Positions 25,471-35,044 are shown, numbered from the stretch's first letter. The stretch: 64,000 nt of DNA from Bradyrhizobium diversitatis (GCF_016031635.1 NZ_JACEGD010000022.1:1-64000); one strand, 5' to 3'. Translations and numbers: made by a program. Notes: a model not told the origin generated them from the letters alone.

Positions 25471-25733
25471 TGGACGAGGCCGTCGCAGGATTTATCGCGC
25501 CGGTGCATCGGGCGCTGACGGAGCCGATCCTGATGGGCGGAGCACCCCGGTCGGTCGCCATCGTTATCGGGACGCTCGCCGCAGCCCTTGGACTCGGATT
25601 GCGCTTGTGGATCGCCGGTCTCCTGCTCTGGGCCATTGGGCACGCGGCGGCTGTATGGGCTGCCAAGCGAGACCCCGCATTCGTCGAAGTGGTGCGCCGT
25701 CACCTGCGCGCCCCAGCCCATCTCAACATCTAG
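25470..25733 (+). CDS. trbD: TrbD, VirB3-like inner-membrane protein
   Basis: This 87-residue protein has the VirB3/TrbD pattern: a short amphipathic N-terminus (APVHRALTEPILMGGAPRSVAI), one long or two short membrane helices (28-65), then WAAKRDPAFVEVVRRHLR. Its ATG overlaps the trbC stop. Role: with TrbE, part of the inner-membrane platform of the secretion channel. Confidence 0.9.
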   Translation: MDEAVAGFIAPVHRALTEPILMGGAPRSVAIVIGTLAAALGLGLRLWIAGLLLWAIGHAAAVWAAKRDPAFVEVVRRHLRAPAHLNI

Positions 25734-25742
25734 AGTTCTCCC

Positions 25743-28184
25743 ATGATGAATCTCGCAGAATACCGCCGATCGAGCACACGGCTTGCCGATTTCTTGCCGT
25801 GGGCGGCCCTGGTCGACGCGGGCATCGTCCTGAACAAGGACGGCTCGTTTCAGCGAACGGCCAGATTCCGCGGACCGGATCTGGACAGCGCGGTCCCTGC
25901 CGAACTCGTGGCCGTGGCCGGTCGTCTCAACAACGCTCTGCGTCGCCTGGGATCCGGCTGGGCCGTCTTCGTGGAGGCGCAGCGCCATTCCGCAGGAGCG
26001 TATCCGCCGGACACATTTCCGGACGTCGCATCCGCGCTGGTTGATGCCGAGCGCCGCGCGCAGTTTGAAGAAGAGGGCGCCCATTACGACTCGAGCTATT
26101 ACCTGACGTTCGCCTACCTGCCGCCGCCGGAGGATGCGGCGAGGGCGGAGCGGCTTCTTTATGAAGGCAGCAGTCGCACGCCAAGTGCCGACGCGCGCGA
26201 AGTTCTCAGCGGCTTTGCCGACCGAACCGACCGTGTGCTGCAGCTTGTTGAGGGCTTTATGCCCGAATGCGCCTGGCTCGGCGACGAGGAGACGCTGACC
26301 TACCTGCATTCGACGATTTCGACCAAACGGCATCGGGTTCGTGTGCCCGAGATCCCCATGTATCTCGACGCGCTGCTCGCTGACCAGCCCTTGACCGGTG
26401 GCCTCGAGCCGATGTTGGGCGCGGCGCACCTGCGTGTTCTCACCATCGTCGGGTTTCCGACAGCGACCACGCCCGGAATTCTCGATGACCTCAATCGTCT
26501 CGCTTTCCCGTACCGCTGGTCGACCCGGGCGCTCATGCTCGACAAAACAGATGCCACAAAGCTCCTGACGAAAATCCGGCGCCAGTGGTTCGCCAAACGG
26601 AAGTCGATAGCTGCGATCCTGAAGGAGGTGATGACCAACGAGGCCTCCTCGCTTCTCGACACCGATGCCCACAACAAGGCGATGGATGCGGACGCGGCGC
26701 TCCTGGAGCTCGGTTCGGACCAGATCGGCGAGACGTTCGTGACGGCGAGCGTTACCGTTTGGGGCAAAGATGCGCGCTCGGCCGACGAGAGATTGCGGCT
26801 CGTCGAGAAGGTCATTCAGGGCCGCGACTTCACCTGCATGATCGAGACGGTGAACGCTGTCGAAGCCTGGCTCGGCAGCCTGCCTGGACAGGCGTATGCC
26901 AACGTCCGGCAGCCGCCCATCTCGACCCTCAACCTTGCGCACATGATTCCGCTGTCGGCCGTATGGTCCGGAGAGGCGCGGGATCATCATTTCAAGGCTC
27001 CGCCCCTGTTCTTTGGCAAGACAGAAGGGTCAACTCCCTTTCGCTTCGCGCTTCACGTCGGGGACGTCGGACACACGCTTGTGGTTGGTCCGACGGGTGC
27101 CGGCAAGTCGGTCCTGCTGGCGCTGATGGCGCTCCAGTTCCGCCGGTATCCCCAGTCTCAGGTGTTCGCCTTTGATTTTGGCGGCTCAATCCGGGCGGCA
27201 GCCCTCGCCATGGGCGGCGATTGGCATGATCTCGGCGGCGCGCTGTCGCAAGATGCGTCCGAGCCGCTCGCGTTGCAGCCATTGGCCTGGATCGACGATA
27301 CGGCGGAACGGGCCTGGGCCACGGACTGGGTCGCCTCGATCCTTGCCCGCGAGAAGATCGAGATCACGCCGGAGGCAAAGGATCATCTATGGTCGGCGCT
27401 GACTTCCCTTGCTTCAGCGCGCCTCCCGGAGCGGACCCTGACAGGGCTGTCCGTTCTGCTCCAGTCGACGACCCTGAAACGCGCTTTGCAACCGTATTGC
27501 CTCGGTGGGCCCTATGGGCGGCTGCTCGATGCAGAATTCGAGCGAATTGGCGAGGCGTCGGTCCAGGCGTTCGAGACCGAAGGACTGATCGGCACGGGCG
27601 CGGCACCCGCGGTGCTGGCCTATCTGTTCCACCGCATTGGCGACCGCCTCGACGGCAGGCCGACGCTCATGATCGTCGACGAAGGCTGGCTTGCGCTCGC
27701 TGATGCGGATTTTGCTGGCCAACTGCGCGAATGGTTGAAGACGCTGCGCAAGAAGAACGCCTCTGTGGTGTTCGCCACACAGTCTTTGTCGGACATCGAT
27801 GGATCTGACATCGCTCCTGCCATCATCGAGAGCTGCCCGACTCGATTGCTTCTGCCGAACGAGCGGGCGATCGAGCCTCAGATCACCGCGATCTACCGCC
27901 GTTTTGGGCTCAACGATCGCCAGATCGAGCTCCTGAGCCGCGCGACGCCGAAACGGGACTACTACTGCCAATCCCGCCGCGGCAACCGCATGTTCGAGCT
28001 CGGGCTCGGTGAAGTCGCGCTCGCCTTTGCGGCTGCATCCTCCAAGACGGATCAGGCCGCAATCGATCGATTGCTCACAGAGCACGGCCGCGAGGCCTTT
28101 GTGCCTGCTTGGCTCCAGCACCGCGGAGCTGCTTGGGCCGTGGATCTCATTCCCAATCTTGGCAATCTGGAGAAGTCGCAATGA
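25743..28184 (+). CDS. trbE: TrbE, VirB4-type ATPase
   Basis: This 813-residue protein, full family length, starts MMNLAEYRRSSTRLADFLPW. The CagE/VirB4 N-terminal domain runs to about 400. The P-loop GPTGAGKS lies at 449-456, and a Walker B MIVDEGWLALAD and FATQSLSDI follow. It is the large cytoplasmic ATPase that energises pilus biogenesis and substrate transfer. The stop overlaps the trbJ start. Confidence 0.95.
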   Translation: MMNLAEYRRSSTRLADFLPWAALVDAGIVLNKDGSFQRTARFRGPDLDSAVPAELVAVAGRLNNALRRLGSGWAVFVEAQRHSAGAYPPDTFPDVASALVDAERRAQFEEEGAHYDSSYYLTFAYLPPPEDAARAERLLYEGSSRTPSADAREVLSGFADRTDRVLQLVEGFMPECAWLGDEETLTYLHSTISTKRHRVRVPEIPMYLDALLADQPLTGGLEPMLGAAHLRVLTIVGFPTATTPGILDDLNRLAFPYRWSTRALMLDKTDATKLLTKIRRQWFAKRKSIAAILKEVMTNEASSLLDTDAHNKAMDADAALLELGSDQIGETFVTASVTVWGKDARSADERLRLVEKVIQGRDFTCMIETVNAVEAWLGSLPGQAYANVRQPPISTLNLAHMIPLSAVWSGEARDHHFKAPPLFFGKTEGSTPFRFALHVGDVGHTLVVGPTGAGKSVLLALMALQFRRYPQSQVFAFDFGGSIRAAALAMGGDWHDLGGALSQDASEPLALQPLAWIDDTAERAWATDWVASILAREKIEITPEAKDHLWSALTSLASARLPERTLTGLSVLLQSTTLKRALQPYCLGGPYGRLLDAEFERIGEASVQAFETEGLIGTGAAPAVLAYLFHRIGDRLDGRPTLMIVDEGWLALADADFAGQLREWLKTLRKKNASVVFATQSLSDIDGSDIAPAIIESCPTRLLLPNERAIEPQITAIYRRFGLNDRQIELLSRATPKRDYYCQSRRGNRMFELGLGEVALAFAAASSKTDQAAIDRLLTEHGREAFVPAWLQHRGAAWAVDLIPNLGNLEKSQ

Positions 28185-28912
28185 GCCGTCGTCATATCGG
28201 TCTGGCGATCAGCATCGTTGCTGTCTCGCTTCTGGCAACTGCGCCTGGCCGTGCGCAATGGATCGTCTTTGATCCCAATAACTACGTCCAGAATGTCCTG
28301 ACCGCAGCACGAGAGCTGCAGCAGATCAACAATCAGATCACCTCGTTGCAGAACGAGGCGCAGATGTTGATCAACCAGGCGAAGAACCTGGCAAGCCTGC
28401 CATATTCCTCGCTGCAGCAGCTCCAGAGCTCCATTCAGCGCACCCAGCAGCTTCTCAGTCAGGCCCAGCGCATCGCCTACGACGTACAGCAGATCGATCG
28501 GGCCTTTGCCACCAGCTACGGACCGGCAACCAGCAGCCAATCCGATTCAGCGTTGTTCGCAGGTGCGCAATCGCGTTGGCAGAATTCGGTCGCGGCCTTT
28601 CAGGACGCGCTTCGTGTGCAAGCCGGCGTTGTCGGAAATCTCGACACAAACCGCATTCAGACCTCAGCACTGGTAAGCTCAAGCCAGGGTGCAAGCGGGG
28701 CCCTGCAGGCCACCCAAGCCGGCAACCAGATACTGGCACTGCAGGCGCAGCAGCTCGCCGACTTGACTGCGGCCGTAGCGGCGCAGGGCAGGGCTCAATC
28801 TCTGGAATCTGCCCGACGCGCCGCTGCTCAGGACCAAGCTCGCGAGCAGCTTCGGCGCTTTCTGACGAGTGGTCAGGGCTATCAATCCTTCAACGTGCAG
28901 ATGTTTCATTGA
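28181..28912 (+). CDS. trbJ: TrbJ, VirB5-like secreted pilus-tip protein
   Basis: This 243-residue protein has a signal peptide (MSRRHIGLAISIVAVSLLAT, ending GRA), then long glutamine-rich helices (ELQQINNQITSLQNEAQML) typical of TrbJ/VirB5. The ATG lies within the trbE end, and its own stop overlaps trbK. It is exported to the periplasm, where it acts as a minor pilus component. Confidence 0.9.
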   Translation: MSRRHIGLAISIVAVSLLATAPGRAQWIVFDPNNYVQNVLTAARELQQINNQITSLQNEAQMLINQAKNLASLPYSSLQQLQSSIQRTQQLLSQAQRIAYDVQQIDRAFATSYGPATSSQSDSALFAGAQSRWQNSVAAFQDALRVQAGVVGNLDTNRIQTSALVSSSQGASGALQATQAGNQILALQAQQLADLTAAVAAQGRAQSLESARRAAAQDQAREQLRRFLTSGQGYQSFNVQMFH

Positions 28913-29295
28913 TGAGCGATCAAAAGGCATTCCAAGCATTGTCGCTCGCTATCACGGTGATTGGCGGAGCGGCACTCATCGTCGCATGCACGATCCAGCT
29001 ACGCGGTCCGGACAAAATTATGGGTCCGAAGCCATCGAGCGCAATGGCCAGCCGTCCCACGGAATCCGATCTCACCCGCTGCCGTACTGTGACGTCAGAG
29101 CATTCTCCGGCGTATCAGGATTGCCAAAGGATCTGGGCGGAGAACCGGCGCCGGTTCTTCGGCCAAGGGGTGAGCTCGATCAGTCCCGCTGTCAACGATC
29201 GAGCCAGCACGCCGGTGCTGTCGGCGCCGAAAGATCAGAGCCGAATGCCTCAAGGCGATTCCTTGGTCGCGTCGCCCGAGGGAGGTAATCAATGA
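28912..29295 (+). CDS. trbK: TrbK, entry-exclusion type protein (TrbK-alt)
   Basis: This 127-residue protein has one N-terminal membrane segment (ALSLAITVIGGAALIVACTI) containing a possible lipobox cysteine (VAC at about 27). Further on it carries the TrbK-alt signature CRTVTSEHSPAYQDCQRIWAENRRRFF. In the trb operon this position encodes the surface- or entry-exclusion protein that blocks redundant transfer between donors. It overlaps both neighbours by four bases. Confidence 0.82.
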   Translation: MSDQKAFQALSLAITVIGGAALIVACTIQLRGPDKIMGPKPSSAMASRPTESDLTRCRTVTSEHSPAYQDCQRIWAENRRRFFGQGVSSISPAVNDRASTPVLSAPKDQSRMPQGDSLVASPEGGNQ

Positions 29296-30521
29296 CGGGC
29301 ACGGGAATTATCGATCAGTTCCTCGAGACGTTCACCCGCTACATCGACAACGGCTTTGGGCTTCTTGGCGGCGAGGTGGGTTATCTTGCGACAACGCTGG
29401 CTGCGATCGACATCACTCTGGCCGCCCTGTTTTGGAGCTGGGGCACGGATGAGGACATCGTCGCGCGGCTCGTCAAGAAAACCCTGTTCGTCGGTGTCTT
29501 CGCCTACCTGATCGGCAATTGGAATAATCTCGCCCGTATCGTCTTCGAAAGCTTCGCCGGTCTCGGATTGAAGGCCTCAGGTACAGGCCTTTCGGCAGGC
29601 GATTTCGTTCACCCCGGAAAAATCGCACAAGTCGGACTCGATGCCGGCCGGCCGATCCTGGATTCGATCTCAAACCTGATGGGCTACATCAGTTTTTTTG
29701 AGAACTTTGTCCAGATCGTGGTCCTGCTGTTCGCCTGGGCCGTCGTCCTGCTCGCCTTCTTCATTCTGGCGATCCAGCTCTTCGTCACACTCATCGAGTT
29801 CAAGCTGACGACGCTGGCAGGGTTCGTGCTGCTTCCGTTCGGCCTGTTCGGCAAGACGGCGTTTGCGGCCGAACGCGTCCTTGGCAATGTCGTGTCTACC
29901 GGCATCAAGGTGCTGGTGCTGGCCGTGATCGTCGGTATCGGCTCGACCTTGTTTTCCCAGTTCACCTCCGGCTTCAATGGCGGTCAGCCGACGATCGAAG
30001 ATGCCATGACTCTGGTCTTGGCCGCATTGTCGCTTCTGGGTCTTGGAATCTTTGGGCCCGGAATCGCGAACGGACTGGTATCCGGTGGTCCCCAACTCGG
30101 TGCGGGTAGCGCGGTCGGTACGGGACTTGCGGCCGGCGGGATGGCTGCAGCGGGAGCCGGTCTGGCGGCCGGCGGTGTCGGCCTCGCCGGTGGAGCGATC
30201 GCAGGTGCGGCGCGGGGCGGCAGCGCGATCGCAAGCGGCGCGGCGGCCGCCTACCGGAGCGGCGGCATTGGTGGTGTTGCCGAGGCTGCTGCTTCAGCTT
30301 CTGTCAGTCCGCTCCGCAGAGCCTCCACGGCGATCCATAGCGGCAGCCAGTCCACCAGCACCACCTCTGCCAGCTCGGGCGAAGGTCCGCCGGATTGGGC
30401 GCAGCGCATGAAGCGGGCGCAGACAATCAGCCATGGAATTTCGGCGGCAACTCATGCCGTTCGGTCGGGAGACCATGGTGGAAGTGGCAGCTCGATCGAT
30501 CTGTCTGACGGAGGGCGCTAG
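29292..30521 (+). CDS. trbL: TrbL, VirB6-like multi-pass channel protein
   Basis: This 409-residue protein has a GIIDQFLETFTRYIDNGFGLL start, about six membrane helices between 30 and 260, then a low-complexity Gly/Ala-rich tail (270-340) and a Ser/Thr-rich end. This is the TrbL/VirB6 layout. It forms part of the inner-membrane DNA channel. In related operons trbF follows directly; here 481 unusual bases intervene. Confidence 0.92.
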   Translation: MTGTGIIDQFLETFTRYIDNGFGLLGGEVGYLATTLAAIDITLAALFWSWGTDEDIVARLVKKTLFVGVFAYLIGNWNNLARIVFESFAGLGLKASGTGLSAGDFVHPGKIAQVGLDAGRPILDSISNLMGYISFFENFVQIVVLLFAWAVVLLAFFILAIQLFVTLIEFKLTTLAGFVLLPFGLFGKTAFAAERVLGNVVSTGIKVLVLAVIVGIGSTLFSQFTSGFNGGQPTIEDAMTLVLAALSLLGLGIFGPGIANGLVSGGPQLGAGSAVGTGLAAGGMAAAGAGLAAGGVGLAGGAIAGAARGGSAIASGAAAAYRSGGIGGVAEAAASASVSPLRRASTAIHSGSQSTSTTSASSGEGPPDWAQRMKRAQTISHGISAATHAVRSGDHGGSGSSIDLSDGGR

Positions 30522-31002
30522 ATGTCAAAGTGCCCGCGTGCTGAGAAGCCCTGCGAATATGGCCACAGGAGTGATCAGCCAAGTTCAAGCGCGCGCCCTG
30601 GTCGGCGCTGGCATGGTCCGGCTTGGCAAGCTCTGGTGCTGGCTTCTCAAGCACTCTCGTTGAGCCTTACGCCCGCGCTTCTCTGGCAGGCTTCGCATGA
30701 CCAGTCCGCGTCATTGAGAGCGCCACTGCACGAGAGGCAACAAGTGTTCGAGATGTCGGCCATGCAAGATCGGCCGGACGCCTTCCTTACGCTGCCTCTC
30801 GTGCATTTGCTGCCTGACCTACGGGGCTTGAGCTCAAGCGTTCGCAGACGGCAGTGCAGGGCCTGCCGTGTCTCGCGCTGCCTTTGCGTGTTCAGACGCG
30901 TCGTGCGCGTCGAGCAAGCGACGTGATCGCGTCCCTCCGCACTCGTCGCTTGGCCATCGAGCAAAATGCAACTCTCAATTCCGTTTCTTGGGGAAATGAC
31001 TG
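30522..31002. repeat. Dyad-rich stretch interrupting the trb operon between trbL and trbF
   Basis: This stretch has no recognisable gene. An open frame of 134 codons from the ATG at 30522 (touching the trbL stop) has Arg/Cys-rich, unfamiliar content. It is packed with inverted repeats: TGCACGAGAGGCA at 30727-30739 against TGCCTCTCGTGCA at 30793-30805 (13-bp perfect), the self-complementary GCTTGAGCTCAAGC at 30826-30839, and AAGCGACG/CGTCGCTT at 30916-30951. It may be an inserted intergenic mosaic repeat or an RNA element. Confidence 0.6.
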
Positions 31003-31686
31003 ATGTTCAAGAGGTCTTCGGTTCACTACGGGCGAACGCCCGCGCCGGTGACGCCCTATCAGAAGGCGGCGCAAGCGTGGGACGAGCGCATCGGTTCGGC
31101 ACGCGTGCAGGCCCGAAATTGGCGGCTGATGGCATTCAGCTGCCTGACGCTCTCGTGTGGCCTCGCAGGAGGGCTGGTCTGGCAATCCACGCAAGGAACG
31201 ATCACGCCGTGGGTCGTCGAAGTCGATCGTCTCGGCCAGGCGCAAAGAGTGGCTCCCGCGACGTCCGATTTCGAACCCAGCGATGCTCAGGTCGCCTATC
31301 ACTTGGCTCGCTTTATCGAAGACGTCCGCGGCCTGCCGGCAGACGGCATTGTCCTGCGCCAGAACTGGCTACGGGCATACGACTTCACCACCGACCGCGG
31401 GGCCGCCGCCCTGAACGAATACGCCAGGAGCAATGATCCCTTCGCAAGGCTCGGAAAGACGCAAGTCTCAGTCGAGGTCTCGAGCGTGATCCGCGCCTCA
31501 ACGGAAAGCTTCCGCGTCGCCTGGGTCGAGCGTGGCTACGAGAACGGATCGCTTGCTTCAACGGAGCGCTGGACCGCCATTCTGACGATCGTCATTCAGG
31601 CCCCTCGCGATGCCGATCGGTTGCGCAAGAATCCGCTCGGCGTCTACGTCAACGCAATCAGCTGGTCGAAGGAGCTCGGGCAATGA
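31003..31686 (+). CDS. trbF: TrbF, VirB8-like protein
   Basis: This 227-residue protein begins FKRSSVHYGRTPAPVTPYQKAAQAWDERIGSA, then one membrane helix (LMAFSCLTLSCGLAGGLVW, about 43-62) and a periplasmic VirB8 domain (to QAPRDADRLRKNPLGVYVNAISW). It nucleates assembly of the channel. A second ATG lies seven bases upstream out of frame. It overlaps trbG at its end. Confidence 0.93.
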   Translation: MFKRSSVHYGRTPAPVTPYQKAAQAWDERIGSARVQARNWRLMAFSCLTLSCGLAGGLVWQSTQGTITPWVVEVDRLGQAQRVAPATSDFEPSDAQVAYHLARFIEDVRGLPADGIVLRQNWLRAYDFTTDRGAAALNEYARSNDPFARLGKTQVSVEVSSVIRASTESFRVAWVERGYENGSLASTERWTAILTIVIQAPRDADRLRKNPLGVYVNAISWSKELGQ

Positions 31687-32678
31687 AGCCGCAATCCTCT
31701 CATGTCGCGACTGGCGTCTCTCCAGGGTCATCGGGCAGGGCGACCGTTTCAGTGCTCGCGGTCCTCGCGTGCATGCTTGGCGCCTGCTCGACCTATATTC
31801 CGCCCCAAATCACCTATGACTCCGACGTACCGTCGTTACCGCCAGCGCCAGCCGTAGTCGATGATCGGGGCCGGCCGCTTCACGTCCCGCCCGCCTGGAA
31901 GCCGGCGCTTGGCGGCAAATCGGGGGCAAAGGAGGAAGCCGAGCCGGTCGAAAGGGTCGAAGCGGCCAATAGCGCAGCTCGGGTCCAGCCACGCAAACGC
32001 GGGTATTTCAACGCCGCGCAGATCTATAGCTTCAGTCCCGGTGCCCTGTACCAGGTCTACGCAGCGCCGGGTCAAATCACGGACATCGCGCTGGAAGAGG
32101 GCGAACAGCTGGTCGGGTCCGGTCCGATCGCGGCCGGTGATACGGTGCGTTGGGTCGTCGGTGATACCGAGAACGGAAGCGGGGACACCCGCCGCGTCCA
32201 TGTCCTGGTGAAGCCGACGCGCGCGTCGATCGAAACGAACCTCGTCATCAACACGGATCGGCGCACCTATCTGATTGAGCTTCGCTCGCGCGAAAAGCCC
32301 TACATGCCGTTGGTTGCGTGGTACTACCCGCAAGATCGGCAGGGGAAAAGACAATCAGCACCTTTGACACCTGCTTTGCCCGACATCACGCAGCGCCGGT
32401 TCCGTTATCGTATCGAAGGTGACAACGCGCCCTGGCGTCCCATTGCGGCCTATGATGATGGTCGCAAGGTCTACATCGAATTCCCGCAAGGCATCGTACA
32501 GGGCGAAATGCCGCCCCTGTTTGCCCTCGGCCCCGACGGCAAGGCCGAGATCGTCAACTATCGGGCCTATGGCAATCTGCTGATTGTCGATCGGCTGTTC
32601 GCAGCCGCCGAACTTCGCCTGGGCGGAGAGCACCAGCAGAAGGTCAGAATTGTTCGCACCGACGGGAGCTCGACATGA
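31683..32678 (+). CDS. trbG: TrbG, VirB9-like protein
   Basis: This 331-residue protein has a hydrophobic N-terminal segment with lipobox LGAC at about residue 36-39, suggesting an outer-membrane lipoprotein as in the TrbH/VirB7 role. Then come a proline/lysine linker and the VirB9 domains (ALYQVYAAPGQITDIALEEGEQL, VLVKPTRASIETNLVINTDRR). The combined lipoprotein and VirB9 features may explain the missing trbH. It overlaps trbF and trbI by four bases each. Confidence 0.92.
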   Translation: MKPQSSHVATGVSPGSSGRATVSVLAVLACMLGACSTYIPPQITYDSDVPSLPPAPAVVDDRGRPLHVPPAWKPALGGKSGAKEEAEPVERVEAANSAARVQPRKRGYFNAAQIYSFSPGALYQVYAAPGQITDIALEEGEQLVGSGPIAAGDTVRWVVGDTENGSGDTRRVHVLVKPTRASIETNLVINTDRRTYLIELRSREKPYMPLVAWYYPQDRQGKRQSAPLTPALPDITQRRFRYRIEGDNAPWRPIAAYDDGRKVYIEFPQGIVQGEMPPLFALGPDGKAEIVNYRAYGNLLIVDRLFAAAELRLGGEHQQKVRIVRTDGSST

Positions 32679-33889
32679 CCGACCGTCAGGATGAAGAACA
32701 ACCGGCCGGCCCGCAGCAGTCGTCTCAGGAGCAGACAGAGCTGTTTCGGCTTCGGCCAGAATACCCGCGCGTGACCCGCCTTTCGCGCAAGGTCCTGCTG
32801 GCCGGCAGCTCCCTCGCAGTATTCCTTGTGGCTGGGGCGACCTTCTGGGCACTGCAGAAAAATCCGGCACATGGTCCCAGGCCAGAAGAGCTCTACAGCA
32901 CTGATCATCACAACGTTGCGGAGAGTATCAGTGCGCTTCCGCAGGATTACGCGAAGGTGCCACGCCAGGTGCCGCAGTTGGGCCCGCCGCTTCCAGGCGA
33001 TCTTGGCCGCCCGATCCTCTCTGCTCAGGGGCAGCCAGCCGGTAGCTCGGGAGCCCCGATCGATCAGGAGCGGCAGAGAGAGAACCAGGAGGCAGAGGCT
33101 GCGCGCATCAGCCGTTTGTTTGCCACCATGAATGCGCGAGAGGCCTCAAATCCGATAGGCACCGGGCAAGCAGTTGATCGCGCGAACGTGGCTGCGCCCG
33201 CGTTCAACAGCGAGGAGGGGTCTGCGCAGAATGCGCAGGACCGGAAGCTTGCGTTCGTCAATGCTGCCGTGGACAGGCGTACCACGAGTCCGGATCGAAT
33301 CACGAAAGCTGCTTCACCTTATGTCGTGCAGGCAGGAACGGTCATTCCCGGAGCGCTGATCACGGGGGTCCGCTCCGATCTGCCGGGCCAGATCACGGCA
33401 CAAGTCACCGCGCAGGTGTACGACACGCCGACGGGCCGCTTTCTGCTGATCCCTCAGGGCGCGCGTCTCATAGGTGTCTATGATAGCCAGATCAGCTTCG
33501 GCCAGTCACGTGTGTTGCTGGTCTGGACGCGGCTGATCATGCCCAACGGGCGCTCCATCGTCCTCGAGCGGCAACCTGGCACGGACCCCTCAGGGTATGC
33601 AGGGCTTGAAGACGAGGTCGACAACCACTGGGGTGAACTCTTCAAGGCAGCCGCACTTTCGACCTTCCTGGCCGTCGGCAGCGAACTGGGAGCTGGTTCC
33701 GATACAAACAGCAACGATAGTGCGATCATTCAGGCGTTGCGCCATGGCGCGGCGGATTCGCTCAACCAAACGGGACAGCAAGTGGTTCGGCGCAGTCTCA
33801 ACATCCAGCCCACACTCACGGTCCGGCCCGGATTTCCCATCCGTGTCAATATCAACCGTGATCTCGTTCTGGAGCCATATAAAGGGTGA
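32675..33889 (+). CDS. trbI: TrbI, VirB10-like protein
   Basis: This 404-residue protein has a cytoplasmic N-terminus, one membrane helix (LLAGSSLAVFLVAGATFWAL, about 44-63), a proline-rich periplasmic linker, then the VirB10 domain (VQAGTVIPGALITGVRSDLPGQITAQV, PQGARLIGVYDSQ, NQTGQQVVRRSLN). It spans the envelope as the core-complex scaffold. It overlaps trbG before it and, with a GTG option, the DUF2274 gene after it. Confidence 0.94.
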   Translation: MTDRQDEEQPAGPQQSSQEQTELFRLRPEYPRVTRLSRKVLLAGSSLAVFLVAGATFWALQKNPAHGPRPEELYSTDHHNVAESISALPQDYAKVPRQVPQLGPPLPGDLGRPILSAQGQPAGSSGAPIDQERQRENQEAEAARISRLFATMNAREASNPIGTGQAVDRANVAAPAFNSEEGSAQNAQDRKLAFVNAAVDRRTTSPDRITKAASPYVVQAGTVIPGALITGVRSDLPGQITAQVTAQVYDTPTGRFLLIPQGARLIGVYDSQISFGQSRVLLVWTRLIMPNGRSIVLERQPGTDPSGYAGLEDEVDNHWGELFKAAALSTFLAVGSELGAGSDTNSNDSAIIQALRHGAADSLNQTGQQVVRRSLNIQPTLTVRPGFPIRVNINRDLVLEPYKG

Positions 33890-33894
33890 CGCAC

Positions 33895-34140
33895 ATGCCA
33901 AAACTCAAAATCGCAGCGATCCCAGATGAAAAGCCCGTCAAGATCAGTCTTGATCTCCCGGCGTCCGTGCATCGAGAGCTTGTTGCCTATGCCGAGACCC
34001 TTTCGCGTGAATCGAGCCAATCAGTAGAGCCCGCCAAACTGATTGCGCCGATGCTGGCACGGTTTATGGCCACCGATCGCGGTTTCAGAAAGCTCAGGCG
34101 TTCAAGTCACCCCTCTGCCGTCGAAGCCGGTGAGGGATAG
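33895..34140 (+). CDS. DUF2274 family protein, end of trb operon
   Basis: This 81-residue protein reads MPKLKIAAIPDEKPVKISLDLPASVHRELVAYAETL, the DUF2274 signature, which looks like a ribbon-helix-helix fold. It closes nearly all trb operons of this type and probably regulates them (inference). A GTG at 33886 overlapping the trbI stop is an alternative start. Its 3' end overlaps the end of the convergent LysR pseudogene by 34 bases. Confidence 0.88.
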   Translation: MPKLKIAAIPDEKPVKISLDLPASVHRELVAYAETLSRESSQSVEPAKLIAPMLARFMATDRGFRKLRRSSHPSAVEAGEG

Positions 34141-35044
34141 CGTTCGGCCAAGAGATCCAGAAAGCGCGTAAGCGCCGGATTCTCATTGTCCTTACGCCAG
34201 TACGCATTGAAGCCCATACGGCTTGGTCCAGAACCGTCCTGGATTTCCCGATAGACCACGCCGGTGAAGTTGGCTCCCACGTCAGCTTCAAGGACCAGAC
34301 TTATTCCAAGCCCCAAGCTGACGAGGCTCTTGATGATGCCTCGGCTGACATCATGCCGCTCGATCTTTGGCCGCCTCTCATTGGCAACCAGCTTTGAAAC
34401 CAGCAGCTCCTTTATATCGCTTCCCGGATCGCGTTGACTTAGAAGAACCGTCTCGTTGAGAAGATCGGTCCAGTAGATGACGTTGCGGGCGAGCAGAGGA
34501 TGGTCCTTTGGAAGGACAACGAGAATGCGTTCGCTCCAAATCGGCAGCCTCGTCTGACCGGCGAGCGTACGTCCTCCAGGCACAACGGCGACATCGTCGT
34601 GCCAATGCGAACAGCATCCAGCAGGCGCGTGCGGGACTGTTCGGCTGTGGCGAGTGCGACCATGGGAGCTCGCTTTCTGAATTCCGCCAGAGTGGCACGT
34701 AGATTGCCGGCAGATATTGAGGTGCAGAAACCCACGGAAAGGTGGCCCGCCTCGCCGCGACCGCTCGAGCGGCCCGTTGCGACCAGAGTGTCGAGCTGCT
34801 CAAGGATCATTCGCGACATTTGCAGGATCGTTCGCCCGGCCCGCGTTGGCACGACGCCGCCAGTCGAGCGGTCAAAGAGAGCCACTCCGACGAGGTGCTC
34901 GAATTGACTGATGGAGCGACTGAGCACCGAATGCTGCACGGCCAGGAATTCGGCCGCCTGTCGAAAGCTTCCGCAGTCGGCCGCAGCGACCGCGGATCGC
35001 AAGTGATGTAGACTGATGTTGTTCGATTGGACAGGGTTGGACAT
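34107..35044 (-). pseudogene. LysR-family regulator, frameshifted
   Basis: Read from 35044, the first frame gives a good LysR N-terminus (ISLHHLRSAVAAADCGSFRQAAE...SVLSRSISQFEHLVG) up to about LLDAVRIGTT. The effector-binding domain continues only in another frame, DDVAVVPGGRTLAGQTRLP..., to the stop at 34107. The break lies near 34598-34604 and fits loss of one base. Together the two frames would make about 312 residues, the normal LysR length. It lies 61 bases downstream of luxI on the same strand. A sequencing error cannot be excluded. Confidence 0.75.

Noticed and set aside
25383..26990. Minus-strand open frame of 535 codons across trbC-trbD-trbE
   Set aside because: Lies opposite three recognised overlapping trb genes and has no motif of its own.
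30522..30926. 134-codon frame between trbL and trbF
   Set aside because: Arg/Cys-rich, low protein-likeness, and built largely from inverted repeats; treated as non-coding.
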